The notes under the pieces are model-generated. The model made no database searches. It saw only the letters and a list, made by a program, of their open reading frames with translations, and was not told where the DNA came from. Below are positions 1 through 5,850 of a stretch of DNA of 13,840 nucleotides, piece by piece; the first letter of the stretch is position 1; each line of letters begins with the position of its first letter. The translations under genes were made by a program, and so were the position numbers. This DNA comes from SYAN01 sp049459795. GTDB lineage: Bacteria > Actinomycetota > Actinomycetes > Nanopelagicales > Nanopelagicaceae. The DNA lies in the NCBI GenBank assembly GCA_049459795.1, contig JBMUDS010000026.1, positions 1-13,840 of the forward strand, read 5' to 3'.

Positions 1-233
1 TCAGCCTTGGTCGGGAAACGTCGCGGACCAGAACTCTTCTTCGCAACGGTCTTCTTCTTTGCCTTCGCCTTGGGCTGGGGCTTTGGCTTCGCAATCGTTC
101 TAATGGGGGCGAACTTGCTCATGCTCTTCTTCGCCGCGACTATTTTTTTCTTACTTTTGCCTTTCGCAACCACGGTCTTCTTCTTCTTTGCCGACTTTAC
201 TGGCTGCTTTTTGGGCGCACGAGATACAGGCAA
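1..233 (-). CDS. Lysine-rich, histone H1-like basic protein (3' end outside window)
   Basis: The reading frame is open from a TTG codon at 233 to the window edge, giving 77 residues with no stop. About 25 of the 77 are lysine and 4 are arginine, mixed with Ala, Pro, Val and Ser; the motif AKKK(K)TV occurs twice, around residues 15-21 and 58-63. The start is chosen because AAAGGA lies 6 bases upstream and an in-frame TGA at 270-272 excludes a longer protein. Such tails are typical of nucleoid-associated proteins (H1-like or HU with a basic tail), and similar basic leaders precede other actinobacterial domains, for example TraR/DksA-type proteins. The end in view (GPRRFPTKA) looks like the beginning of a different, less basic domain. 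Function is not assigned; DNA or RNA binding is inferred from charge only. Confidence 0.55.
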   Translation of the reverse strand, partial: MPVSRAPKKQPVKSAKKKKTVVAKGKSKKKIVAAKKSMSKFAPIRTIAKPKPQPKAKAKKKTVAKKSSGPRRFPTKA

Positions 234-302
234 GTTGGGTCCTTTGGTTTTTAGACCGTCTGTGTGGGATCAGCTGGTCTAGACACTTTGTTGGGCAGGC
301 AT

Positions 303-319
303 ATTATAAATTATCCACA
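303..319 (-). promoter_or_regulatory. Promoter -10 box TATAAT with an adjacent perfect DnaA-box word
   Basis: On the minus strand a consensus TATAAT lies at 308-303, about 70 bases upstream of the TTG start of the lysine-rich gene. No good -35 hexamer is present at 16-18 bp. The nine-base word TTATCCACA, a perfect consensus DnaA box, reads on the plus strand at 311-319, immediately upstream of the -10 and inside the promoter spacer. The -10 is persuasive because it sits between metX and a gene with its own ribosome site. Binding by DnaA is inference: one such word can occur by chance. Confidence 0.45.
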
Positions 320-346
320 GGTCTTCGCGAGCCAGAATCGCCGATT

Positions 347-1435
347 TCAGGCACTCTCCAAAGTCCGACGGATCACTTCTCCGACTCTTTCCACCTCGAT
401 CAAGAAGCCATCATGACCAAAAGGCGATGAGATGACCTCCAAACGGGCTCGAGACCCCAGTCCTTCTGCAATCTCCCGCTGGAGTCGCGGGGGAAAGAGT
501 CGGTCGCTATCGATCGCGACGACCGTGGAGTGAGCGGTGACTCGTGAAAGCGCAGCAGCGACGCCACCCCGACCTCGACCCACATCGTGCGTCATCATCG
601 CTCTCGTTAGAGCAATATAGGTGTTGGCATCAAAGCGAGCGCTAAGTTTCGCGGCATGGTGATCCAAGTAAGACTCCACCTGAAATCGACCATCACCTTG
701 CTCTAGTGCGCCGAAACGAATGTCCATCTCAAGTTCGGTCCGATAGGTCAGGTGCGCAATCCGGCGCGCGATTCCCATCCCCTCATCGGGACCGCGATCC
801 TTTTCGTAGAAATCACCGTTGTTGAAGTGCGGATCAGATGTGATGGCTCGCAATTGGATCGCTGCGGTGCCGATCTGATCCCCAGTAGCGATCGCCGAGG
901 AACCAATGGTGCAGAAGGCGGCTATCTCGTCGGGAAAAGCGATCGCCCACTCCAGAGCCCTCATTCCGCCAAGTGAAGGACCGACAGCCAACTGGAATCG
1001 CTCGATGCCAAGCGCCCTAGCAACTAATCGTTCGGCAGCGACCATGTCTCGAATGGACAAGGTGGGAAACCTTGAACCATAACGCCTTCCATCGGGTGCA
1101 AGCGATGATGGGCCAGTACTCCCCTGACATCCGCCGATCACATTGGGACAGATGACGAAGTAGCGATCGGTATCGAATGGCTTACCAGGGCCGACCATCT
1201 CGGGCCACCAAGCATTGACATCGCACCAACCGGTCAGTGCGTGGTTTACCAGGATCGCATTACTTCGATCTTCGTTGAGTTTCCCCCAACTCTGGTACGC
1301 GATAGTGACCGGTGAGAGAACCTGGCCATTCTCAAGTGTGAGCGCTTCAAAGGTAAGGAACTTGCGCTCCCTTGGGTCATCTCCTTCTAACCATGCTCCA
1401 GTCACTTTGGTATCTGTTCCGTGACGATCCTGCAT
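347..1435 (-). CDS. metX: Homoserine O-acyltransferase (MetX family)
   Basis: Cytoplasmic alpha/beta-hydrolase-fold enzyme that transfers an acyl group, usually acetyl from acetyl-CoA, to the hydroxyl of homoserine. This is the activation step of methionine synthesis. The 362-residue length is normal for MetX. Visible motifs are NHALTG near residue 65, the family block GGCQGSTGPSS near 101, the nucleophile elbow GPSLGG with Ser154, Asp311 in IDSDRLFPP and His341 in FGHDGF, which together form the Ser-Asp-His triad. The ATG at 1435 is preferred over the GTG three bases upstream because AAGGA is then 5 bases away. This start overlaps the metY stop as TGATG, so translation is probably coupled. 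Sequence reading alone cannot separate acetyl from succinyl specificity, since some MetX proteins use succinyl-CoA. Confidence 0.95.
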   Translation of the reverse strand: MQDRHGTDTKVTGAWLEGDDPRERKFLTFEALTLENGQVLSPVTIAYQSWGKLNEDRSNAILVNHALTGWCDVNAWWPEMVGPGKPFDTDRYFVICPNVIGGCQGSTGPSSLAPDGRRYGSRFPTLSIRDMVAAERLVARALGIERFQLAVGPSLGGMRALEWAIAFPDEIAAFCTIGSSAIATGDQIGTAAIQLRAITSDPHFNNGDFYEKDRGPDEGMGIARRIAHLTYRTELEMDIRFGALEQGDGRFQVESYLDHHAAKLSARFDANTYIALTRAMMTHDVGRGRGGVAAALSRVTAHSTVVAIDSDRLFPPRLQREIAEGLGSRARLEVISSPFGHDGFLIEVERVGEVIRRTLESA

Positions 1436-2796
1436 CACTTTCCTTCGCTCGCAGCCTTCAAGCCACGTTCCAAGTCGGCGATGATGTCGTCTCGATGCTC
1501 AAGTCCTAGGCTGAGCCGAATCAAACCAGGTGTCACACCTGCATCACGTTGCTCGGATTCATTCAACTGTGAGTGAGTAGTCGAAGCCGGATGGATCGCG
1601 AGGGATCGAACGTCACCGATATTCGCCACATGAGAGAAGATCCGAAGAGCTTCGATGAATCTCCGCCCCGCCTCTACGCCACCCTTGATCTCAAACGAAA
1701 GGACTGACCCCGAACCTTGAGGCGCGTATTTCTTAGCGAGCGCGTTGTATGGCGAACTCGCCAAAGAGGCGTAGTTGACCTTCTCTACCTGCGGATGCGT
1801 TTCAAGGAAATGTGCGACATCGAGCGCATTCTTGACGTGTCGTTCCATCCGAAGCGAGAGCGTTTCCAAACCTTGAGCCAAGAGCCATGCGTTAAAGGGA
1901 CTTACCGCAGCTCCGATGTCACGCAAGAGTGTGAGTCGAATCTTGAAGATGTAAGAGAGATTCGCTCCGAATGGTGATCCCACGCCGAGCGCTGAGGCGT
2001 AGACGAGCCCGTGATAGCTCGGATCGGGACTATTGAACTGTGGGAAGCGATCCGGATATCGCGCATAGTCGAAGTTCCCGGAGTCGACGATGGCACCTAC
2101 AACTGCATTTCCGTGGCCAGAGAGGAACTTAGTCGCGGAATGGATCACGACATCAGCGCCATGCTCGATCGGACGGATGAGATAAGGGGTAGCCACCGTG
2201 TTGTCGACGATCAAAGGTATGCCCTCATCATGTGCGACCTTCGCGATACCAGCTATATCCAAGATGTCATTCTTCGGATTCGCGATGGTCTCGCCGAAGA
2301 GAGCCTTGGTGTTAGGACGAATCGCAGCCTTCCAACTCTCAAGATCGGATGGATCCTTTACGAATGAGACGGTGATACCGAACTTCGGCAAGGTGTAGTG
2401 GAAGAGGTTGTAGGTGCCGCCATAAAGTGATGGCGACGAGACGATGTGATCGCCTGCTTCTGCGAGATTGAGTATTGCGAATGTCGTTGCTGCTGAACCT
2501 GATGCCACAAGGAGTGCAGCAACGCCACCTTCCAATGATGCGATGCGCTGCTCTACCGCATCTTGCGTGGGGTTCATGATGCGGGTATAGATATTGCCCA
2601 ACTCACCAAGACCAAAGAGATTGGCGGCATGCTCGGTATCTCGGAACTGATAGGCAGTGGTCTGATAGAGCGGAAGAGCCCGTGCACCAGTAGTCGGATC
2701 AGGAACTTGACCGGCATGAATCTGCCGCGTCTCGAATGCTGCATTGCTTACATCGAAGAGTTTCGGTGATTGTGAAGTGGAGTCGGTAGACGACAT
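1435..2796 (-). CDS. metY: O-acetylhomoserine sulfhydrylase (aminocarboxypropyltransferase)
   Basis: PLP-dependent Cys/Met-metabolism enzyme that makes homocysteine from O-acetylhomoserine and sulfide, completing the direct sulfhydrylation route with the downstream metX. The protein has 453 residues, longer than cystathionine synthases (about 390) and typical of MetY. Seen in sequence: ETRQIHAGQ near residue 22, the neighbouring-subunit PLP motif IYTRIMNPT around 69-77, VDNT with Asp198 for the pyridine nitrogen, and the Schiff-base lysine K223 in HSATKFLSGHG. The frame stays open 31 codons further upstream, but the ATG at 2796 is chosen because AGGGAGG lies 5 bases before it and the extension runs into the riboswitch. 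Expression is expected to be turned off by SAM through the leader at 2838-2962. Confidence 0.96.
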   Translation of the reverse strand: MSSTDSTSQSPKLFDVSNAAFETRQIHAGQVPDPTTGARALPLYQTTAYQFRDTEHAANLFGLGELGNIYTRIMNPTQDAVEQRIASLEGGVAALLVASGSAATTFAILNLAEAGDHIVSSPSLYGGTYNLFHYTLPKFGITVSFVKDPSDLESWKAAIRPNTKALFGETIANPKNDILDIAGIAKVAHDEGIPLIVDNTVATPYLIRPIEHGADVVIHSATKFLSGHGNAVVGAIVDSGNFDYARYPDRFPQFNSPDPSYHGLVYASALGVGSPFGANLSYIFKIRLTLLRDIGAAVSPFNAWLLAQGLETLSLRMERHVKNALDVAHFLETHPQVEKVNYASLASSPYNALAKKYAPQGSGSVLSFEIKGGVEAGRRFIEALRIFSHVANIGDVRSLAIHPASTTHSQLNESEQRDAGVTPGLIRLSLGLEHRDDIIADLERGLKAASEGK

Positions 2797-2800
2797 GAAG

Positions 2801-2842
2801 GACCTCCCTGAAGTGAAGGGGGTCTGAGATTCGATCAGACCC
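2801..2842 (-). promoter_or_regulatory. Expression platform of metY riboswitch: alternative hairpins over the Shine-Dalgarno
   Basis: Two competing RNA hairpins can be drawn. One (2842-2820) pairs GGGUCUGA with UCAGACCC, 8 perfect base pairs with a 7-base loop. The other (2824-2801) pairs GACCCCC with GGG-A-GGUC, 7 base pairs with one bulged A and a 9-base loop, and it covers the metY Shine-Dalgarno AGGGAGG. They share the bases 2824-2820, so they cannot coexist. No run of U follows the first hairpin, which argues against a transcription terminator and for translational control. Pairings are read from the sequence; their role is inferred. Confidence 0.65.
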
Positions 2843-2962
2843 GCGCTTGCGCAATGACTCTCATTACGCCTGGTCTTCACCCGGAGCACCCCACCGCGGT
2901 GGAGGGTTGCCGTCCAGTTAGCCGGGGCTTTCGAAAGAAATCCGAACTGGAACTCGTGACCT
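2838..2962 (-). promoter_or_regulatory. SAM-IV riboswitch A (metY-metX leader)
   Basis: The RNA on the minus strand matches the SAM-IV aptamer in primary and secondary structure. It begins GGUCACGAG and closes with GUGAAGACC (P1). CCAGUU pairs with AACUGG (P2), and the conserved core GGACGGCAACCCUCC follows. CUCCAC/GUGGGG makes the P3 hairpin with a CGCG loop. CGUAAUGA pairs with UCAUUGCG (lower stem-loop), and the 3' tail AGCGCGGGUC can pair with the P3 loop as a pseudoknot. SAM-IV RNAs bind S-adenosylmethionine and repress sulfur amino acid genes in Actinobacteria, which agrees with metY and metX downstream. A second, nearly identical copy is at 5689-5815. Confidence 0.93.
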
Positions 2963-2971
2963 TGAGGCGAG

Positions 2972-3000
2972 ATAGTAATCGCTCGTCGAGGCGGTGTCCA
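2972..3000 (-). promoter_or_regulatory. Promoter of the metY-metX operon
   Basis: On the minus strand a -35 hexamer TGGACA (3000-2995, 5 of 6 consensus bases) is separated by 17 bp from a -10 TACTAT (2977-2972). Transcription would start near 2965, within a few bases of the 5' end of the riboswitch aptamer, as expected for a leader RNA. The match in spacing and position makes this a good prediction, without experimental support. Confidence 0.7.
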
Positions 3001-3008
3001 TCTCTTCT

Positions 3009-3045
3009 TGAAAGAATCCTGACTGAAGGAAACTCATTGAAGGAA
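3009..3045. repeat. Three phased 8-bp repeats TGA(A/A)(G/A)GAA upstream of the met promoter
   Basis: Plus strand: TGAAAGAA at 3009-3016, TGAAGGAA at 3024-3031 and TGAAGGAA at 3038-3045, with start-to-start distances of 15 and 14 bp. They lie between the ATPase stop codon and the -35 box, ending 8 bp from it. They could be operator or activator sites, or a purine-rich accident. No known regulator consensus is recognised. Confidence 0.35.
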
Positions 3046-3046
3046 T

Positions 3047-3793
3047 CTAAAGGCGACCCGCACTATGGACTCGAGCAAGGAACTCCTTCGTCTCCCTCTC
3101 CTTCGGATCATCTATGACGTCACCAGCGCTTCCACTCTCCAAGATGCGACCGTTATGTAGGTAGCAGAGTTGATCCGCTACTTGCCTTGCAAATCCCATC
3201 TCATGCGTCGCAATCACCATTGTCATTCCATCCTGCTTGAGGTCGCGGACGGTGACAAGAACTTCATTGACAAGGACAGGATCGAGCGCGGATGTGATCT
3301 CATCGAGGAGGAGAAGCCTTGGACCACACGCGAGCGAACGGATCAGCGCCACACGTTGCTGTTGTCCACCACTAAGACGATCTGGGAATTGATCTGCCTT
3401 CTCTCGGAGTCCGAAACGATCGAGAAGTTCGAAGGCTTTCTGATAGGCCTCTTCTTTCATAATGCCATGCACCTGGATCGGAGCCAAGGTGATGTTCTGG
3501 ATCACCGACATATGCGGGAAGAGGTTGAAGGATTGAAAGACCATTCCAAGGCGGCGTCGTACCTGATCCGGATTGGTCGCTACAGAGGTTATCTCTTCAC
3601 CATCTAGCTCCATCAATCCATCATCGATCTGTTCGAGGAGATTGATGCATCGAAGAAGCGTCGATTTTCCGCTCCCTGAGGCACCGATGAAGACGGTGGC
3701 GCTATGGTCCTTGACCTCGAAGGAGATGTCATCGAGTACTACCTCGTCGCCGAAGGACTTCCTGACGTTCTTGACCGATAAGACGGCGCTCAT
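3047..3793 (-). CDS. Amino acid ABC transporter ATP-binding protein (GlnQ/HisP-like)
   Basis: Cytoplasmic ATPase subunit of the three-gene importer. Its 248 residues are the usual length for polar amino acid ATPases. Motifs: Walker A GASGSGKST at 37-45, Q-loop Gln87 in MVFQSFNLFPHM, signature LSGGQQQR at 140-147, Walker B LLLLDE at 160-165 and the switch His197 in IATHEMGFAR. All are intact. The residue after Walker B is Ile (DEITSALDP) where most relatives have Pro, a mild departure. The start overlaps the permease stop as ATGA, indicating one transcript and coupled translation. Regulation is expected from SAM riboswitch B at the head of the operon. The substrate cannot be read from the ATPase itself. 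Confidence 0.93.
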   Translation of the reverse strand: MSAVLSVKNVRKSFGDEVVLDDISFEVKDHSATVFIGASGSGKSTLLRCINLLEQIDDGLMELDGEEITSVATNPDQVRRRLGMVFQSFNLFPHMSVIQNITLAPIQVHGIMKEEAYQKAFELLDRFGLREKADQFPDRLSGGQQQRVALIRSLACGPRLLLLDEITSALDPVLVNEVLVTVRDLKQDGMTMVIATHEMGFARQVADQLCYLHNGRILESGSAGDVIDDPKERETKEFLARVHSAGRL

Positions 3794-4659
3794 GCCATAC
3801 CTTGGGCATTCTGCGCTTCCATGGATTTTCTTAGCGCACGGTCGGTATACCTCGTAAGTGGGATGGTCACCGCTAGGAAGATGAGAGCTGCCACGACATA
3901 AGGCGTGTAATTGAAGGATTTCGCGGTCTGGATCTGGGCAGCGCGTACAGCATCTGTTACTCCAAGGATCGAGATCAATCCGGTGTCCTTGATCAGGGCG
4001 ACAAGATCATTGAGGAGTGGTGGAGTCACACGCTTGATCGCCTGTGGGAGGACTACATGGCGGAGGGTTTGAAAGTGGCTAAGGCCAAGCGATCTCGCCG
4101 CAGCTCTTTGGCTTGGATGGACCGTGAGGATTCCACTTCGAATCACCTCAGTGACGTAAGCCGTGTATGTGATGATCACGGCGATGGTTCCGAGGATCAA
4201 TACGTTGTTGGTCACTCCAGGCAATTGAAGGGCAGGGACACCGAAACCGATCAAAAGGATCACCAAGAGCATCGGAATGCCGCGGAAGACATCGACATAG
4301 ACGGTTGCGAGGAATCTAAAGGGCGTGAGCGCTGGTGATCGCGAAGTACGGATCAGTGCAAGCCCGAGACCCAAGAACGCGACAGAGGTGGCAGCGATGA
4401 TGGTCAACGTGAGATTCGTGCCGAAACCAAGCAGGACCTTGGGAAAGATTTCAACGCCATAGGCCCACTTGAAGAAGGTGTCACGGAGTGAGATCCACCC
4501 CGGCGAATTCACCAAGATGGCGAGAAGAGTGCCGAGGACGATCAAGCTCGACGATGCCGCGATCAATGCGTTCTTACGAGTCTTGGCCCGTCTCTCTTCG
4601 CGACGAAGGATCTCTCGTTCGCTCGGACGCCATTCGCCGCCCATCTCAGGTTTCGCCAT
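3790..4659 (-). CDS. Amino acid ABC transporter permease (HisM/GlnP-like)
   Basis: Inner-membrane subunit of the importer, 289 residues. A charged cytoplasmic N-terminus of about 30 residues precedes hydrophobic segments near 31-50, 80-103, 117-141, 151-170, 214-234 and 252-270. The polar amino acid permease block FRGIPMLL is at 125-132. The EAA-type loop that docks the ATPase is around 184-207 (AAARSLGLS then VVLPQA). There are two adjacent ATG codons; the second (4659) is preferred because GAGGAG is then 5 bases upstream, against only 2 for the first at 4662. A single permease gene implies a homodimeric channel. The 113-base gap to the lipoprotein gene holds a stem-loop. Confidence 0.92.
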   Translation of the reverse strand: MAKPEMGGEWRPSEREILRREERRAKTRKNALIAASSSLIVLGTLLAILVNSPGWISLRDTFFKWAYGVEIFPKVLLGFGTNLTLTIIAATSVAFLGLGLALIRTSRSPALTPFRFLATVYVDVFRGIPMLLVILLIGFGVPALQLPGVTNNVLILGTIAVIITYTAYVTEVIRSGILTVHPSQRAAARSLGLSHFQTLRHVVLPQAIKRVTPPLLNDLVALIKDTGLISILGVTDAVRAAQIQTAKSFNYTPYVVAALIFLAVTIPLTRYTDRALRKSMEAQNAQGMA

Positions 4660-4662
4660 CAT

Positions 4663-4775
4663 CGCTCCTCTTTTGCCGCTTCACTGCGAAGCAGCGGAAG
4701 ATGAAAAACAAACCTGAGATGGTCACGGTCGAACTCGCGGATCAGATCGATCGCAATGATCAGATTGATCTTGGC
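4663..4775 (-). other. Intercistronic spacer with stem-loop between lipoprotein and permease genes
   Basis: The spacer contains a hairpin around 4674-4695 on the minus strand, with GCUUC/GAAGC arms, a GCAGU loop and flanking CC/GG, about 15 bases before the permease ribosome site. It has no U-run, so it is more likely an mRNA stabiliser or processing boundary than a terminator. Such elements often let the abundant binding protein be made in excess over the membrane subunits. The frame of the upstream gene also stays open through the whole spacer, from its TAA at 4776-4778 to a TGA at 4659-4661. Confidence 0.35.
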
Positions 4776-5633
4776 TTAGTCGAGGACTGGAGCACCTGCA
4801 GCATCTGCCAACCACTCATCGGTGATTGCAGCAAGAACGCCACTATCGGTGATCGCATCGACAGCTCCAGAAACGCACCCGGTGATCGGATTGTCCTTTG
4901 AAAGCAGGAGACCGAAGCCTTGATCACCAGAATCACTGCCATCGACCTGGCCGACGATGATTCCCTGTGGGATCTCGACTGCAGCGAGGTAGAAGGCGGT
5001 CGGTAGGTCAACGACGATGCCATCGATCTGTTTGTTTTTCAGCGCAGTCACTGCACCTGCATTGTCGTTATAGACAGTCGGATTGACACCAAGGTCTTCG
5101 ATAGTGGTGAGAGAGGTGGTTCCAACTGCGGCACCGAGCTTCGCCCCGACGCTTGCAAGGCCAAGGACATCAGTGATTCCTTCGATCTTGCTTCCTTCGA
5201 AGGAGACGATCGCCTGGTTTGCCTTGTAATACGGTGAGGAGAAATCGACGACCTCACGACGCTCGTCGGTGATCGAATACTGTTGGATGTTGAAATCGAA
5301 GTTCTTCGGTCCTGGTGCGATCGCACCATCGAAAGTGGTACGAACCCACTTCACCTGATCGCTGCTGTAACCCAATTCCTCCGCTACTGCATAAGCGACT
5401 GCTGCTTCGAAGCCTTCGCCTGACTCTGGTGCATCATCGATGACCCATGGATAGTAGGCAGGCTCACCGGTCGCTATGGTCAAGACACCGGCTTCGACGG
5501 TGGCAAGTCCATCAGGAGTGCATTCACCACTTGCGCTTGAACCTTCATCGCTTGAGGAGCATCCACTCAGTGCGAGTGCCGAGATGATCACAGCGAGAAG
5601 TGAAAGTTTGAATCTCTTGTTATTGATTTTCAT
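4776..5633 (-). CDS. Substrate-binding lipoprotein of amino acid ABC transporter (SBP family 3)
   Basis: Lipid-anchored receptor of the importer, 285 residues. The N-terminus MKINNKRFK, a hydrophobic stretch and the lipobox LSGC predict cleavage before Cys25. The family 3 fold shows in EPAYYPW near 57-63, GFE at 74-76, SITDERR at 120-126 (Arg125 expected to hold the amino acid carboxylate), VDFSSPYY at 129-136 and the D209 region (IVVDLP). Two mature cysteines, C38 and C253, might form a disulfide. The ATG at 5633 has AAAGGG 6 bases upstream; a longer open frame runs into the riboswitch and is rejected. The family binds polar amino acids or cystine. The SAM-IV leader suggests methionine or another sulfur compound, but the ligand is not proven. 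Confidence 0.93.
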   Translation of the reverse strand: MKINNKRFKLSLLAVIISALALSGCSSSDEGSSASGECTPDGLATVEAGVLTIATGEPAYYPWVIDDAPESGEGFEAAVAYAVAEELGYSSDQVKWVRTTFDGAIAPGPKNFDFNIQQYSITDERREVVDFSSPYYKANQAIVSFEGSKIEGITDVLGLASVGAKLGAAVGTTSLTTIEDLGVNPTVYNDNAGAVTALKNKQIDGIVVDLPTAFYLAAVEIPQGIIVGQVDGSDSGDQGFGLLLSKDNPITGCVSGAVDAITDSGVLAAITDEWLADAAGAPVLD

Positions 5634-5634
5634 C

Positions 5635-5682
5635 AACTGCCCTTTCGAGTACCACGATCGATTAAGCCGGACCTGGCAGTCA
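5635..5682 (-). promoter_or_regulatory. Putative Shine-Dalgarno sequestering pairing in leader B
   Basis: GACUGCC (5681-5675), just downstream of riboswitch B, can pair with GGCAGUU (5641-5635), 7 base pairs including one G-U. This buries the last two G bases of the lipoprotein gene's AAAGGG ribosome site and the spacer before its ATG. The loop of about 33 bases is large, so the pairing is weaker than the hairpin in leader A. It points to translational control by SAM. Confidence 0.45.
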
Positions 5683-5688
5683 ATGACA

Positions 5689-5815
5689 GACCCGCGCTTG
5701 TGCAATGACCTTCATTGCACCTGGTCTTCACCCGGAGCACCCCACCGCGGTGGAGGGTTGCCGTCCAGTCAGCCGGGGCCTTACGAAAAAAGATCCGAAC
5801 TGGAACTCGTGACCT
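5689..5815 (-). promoter_or_regulatory. SAM-IV riboswitch B (transporter leader)
   Basis: The RNA shares nearly the entire aptamer with copy A, including the invariant core GACGGCAACCCUCC, the P3 hairpin and the 3' strand AGCGCGGGUC. Changes fall where structure permits. In the lower stem copy A has CGUAAUGA/UCAUUGCG and copy B has UGCAAUGA/UCAUUGCA, so a C-G pair becomes U-A and a U-G becomes C-G. In P2 one U-A becomes U-G, and the loop between the P2 strands differs in sequence and length. This covariation supports a functional RNA. It places the ABC transporter genes under the same SAM signal as metY and metX. Confidence 0.93.
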
Positions 5816-5821
5816 GGGCGT

Positions 5822-5850
5822 AACTTAGAGAGGAGTCGCGAACTTGTCTA
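5822..5850 (-). promoter_or_regulatory. Promoter of the SAM-controlled transporter operon
   Basis: Minus strand -35 TAGACA (5850-5845) is 17 bp from a weak -10 TAAGTT (5827-5822); transcription would begin near 5815, at the first bases of riboswitch B. The TAG of the -35 is also the stop codon of ald. The -10 matches only about half of the consensus, so the call rests mainly on position and on the parallel with leader A. Confidence 0.5.

Noticed and set aside
7..282. Plus-strand frame rich in Phe and Leu at the left edge
   Set aside because: It is the complement of the lysine-rich (AAG/AAA) minus-strand gene; the Phe runs are an artefact of reading CTT/TTC repeats.
2820..2842. The 8-bp hairpin before metY as an intrinsic terminator
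   Set aside because: It is followed by CCUUCACUUC and not a run of U; a translational role fits better.
2797..2889. Upstream extension of metY by 31 codons
   Set aside because: The frame is open but crosses the riboswitch's 3' part; the internal ATG at 2796 has a strong ribosome site and matches the family's N-terminus.
5634..5705. Upstream extension of the binding-protein gene by 24 codons
   Set aside because: It would put charged residues before the lipoprotein signal peptide and overlaps riboswitch B.
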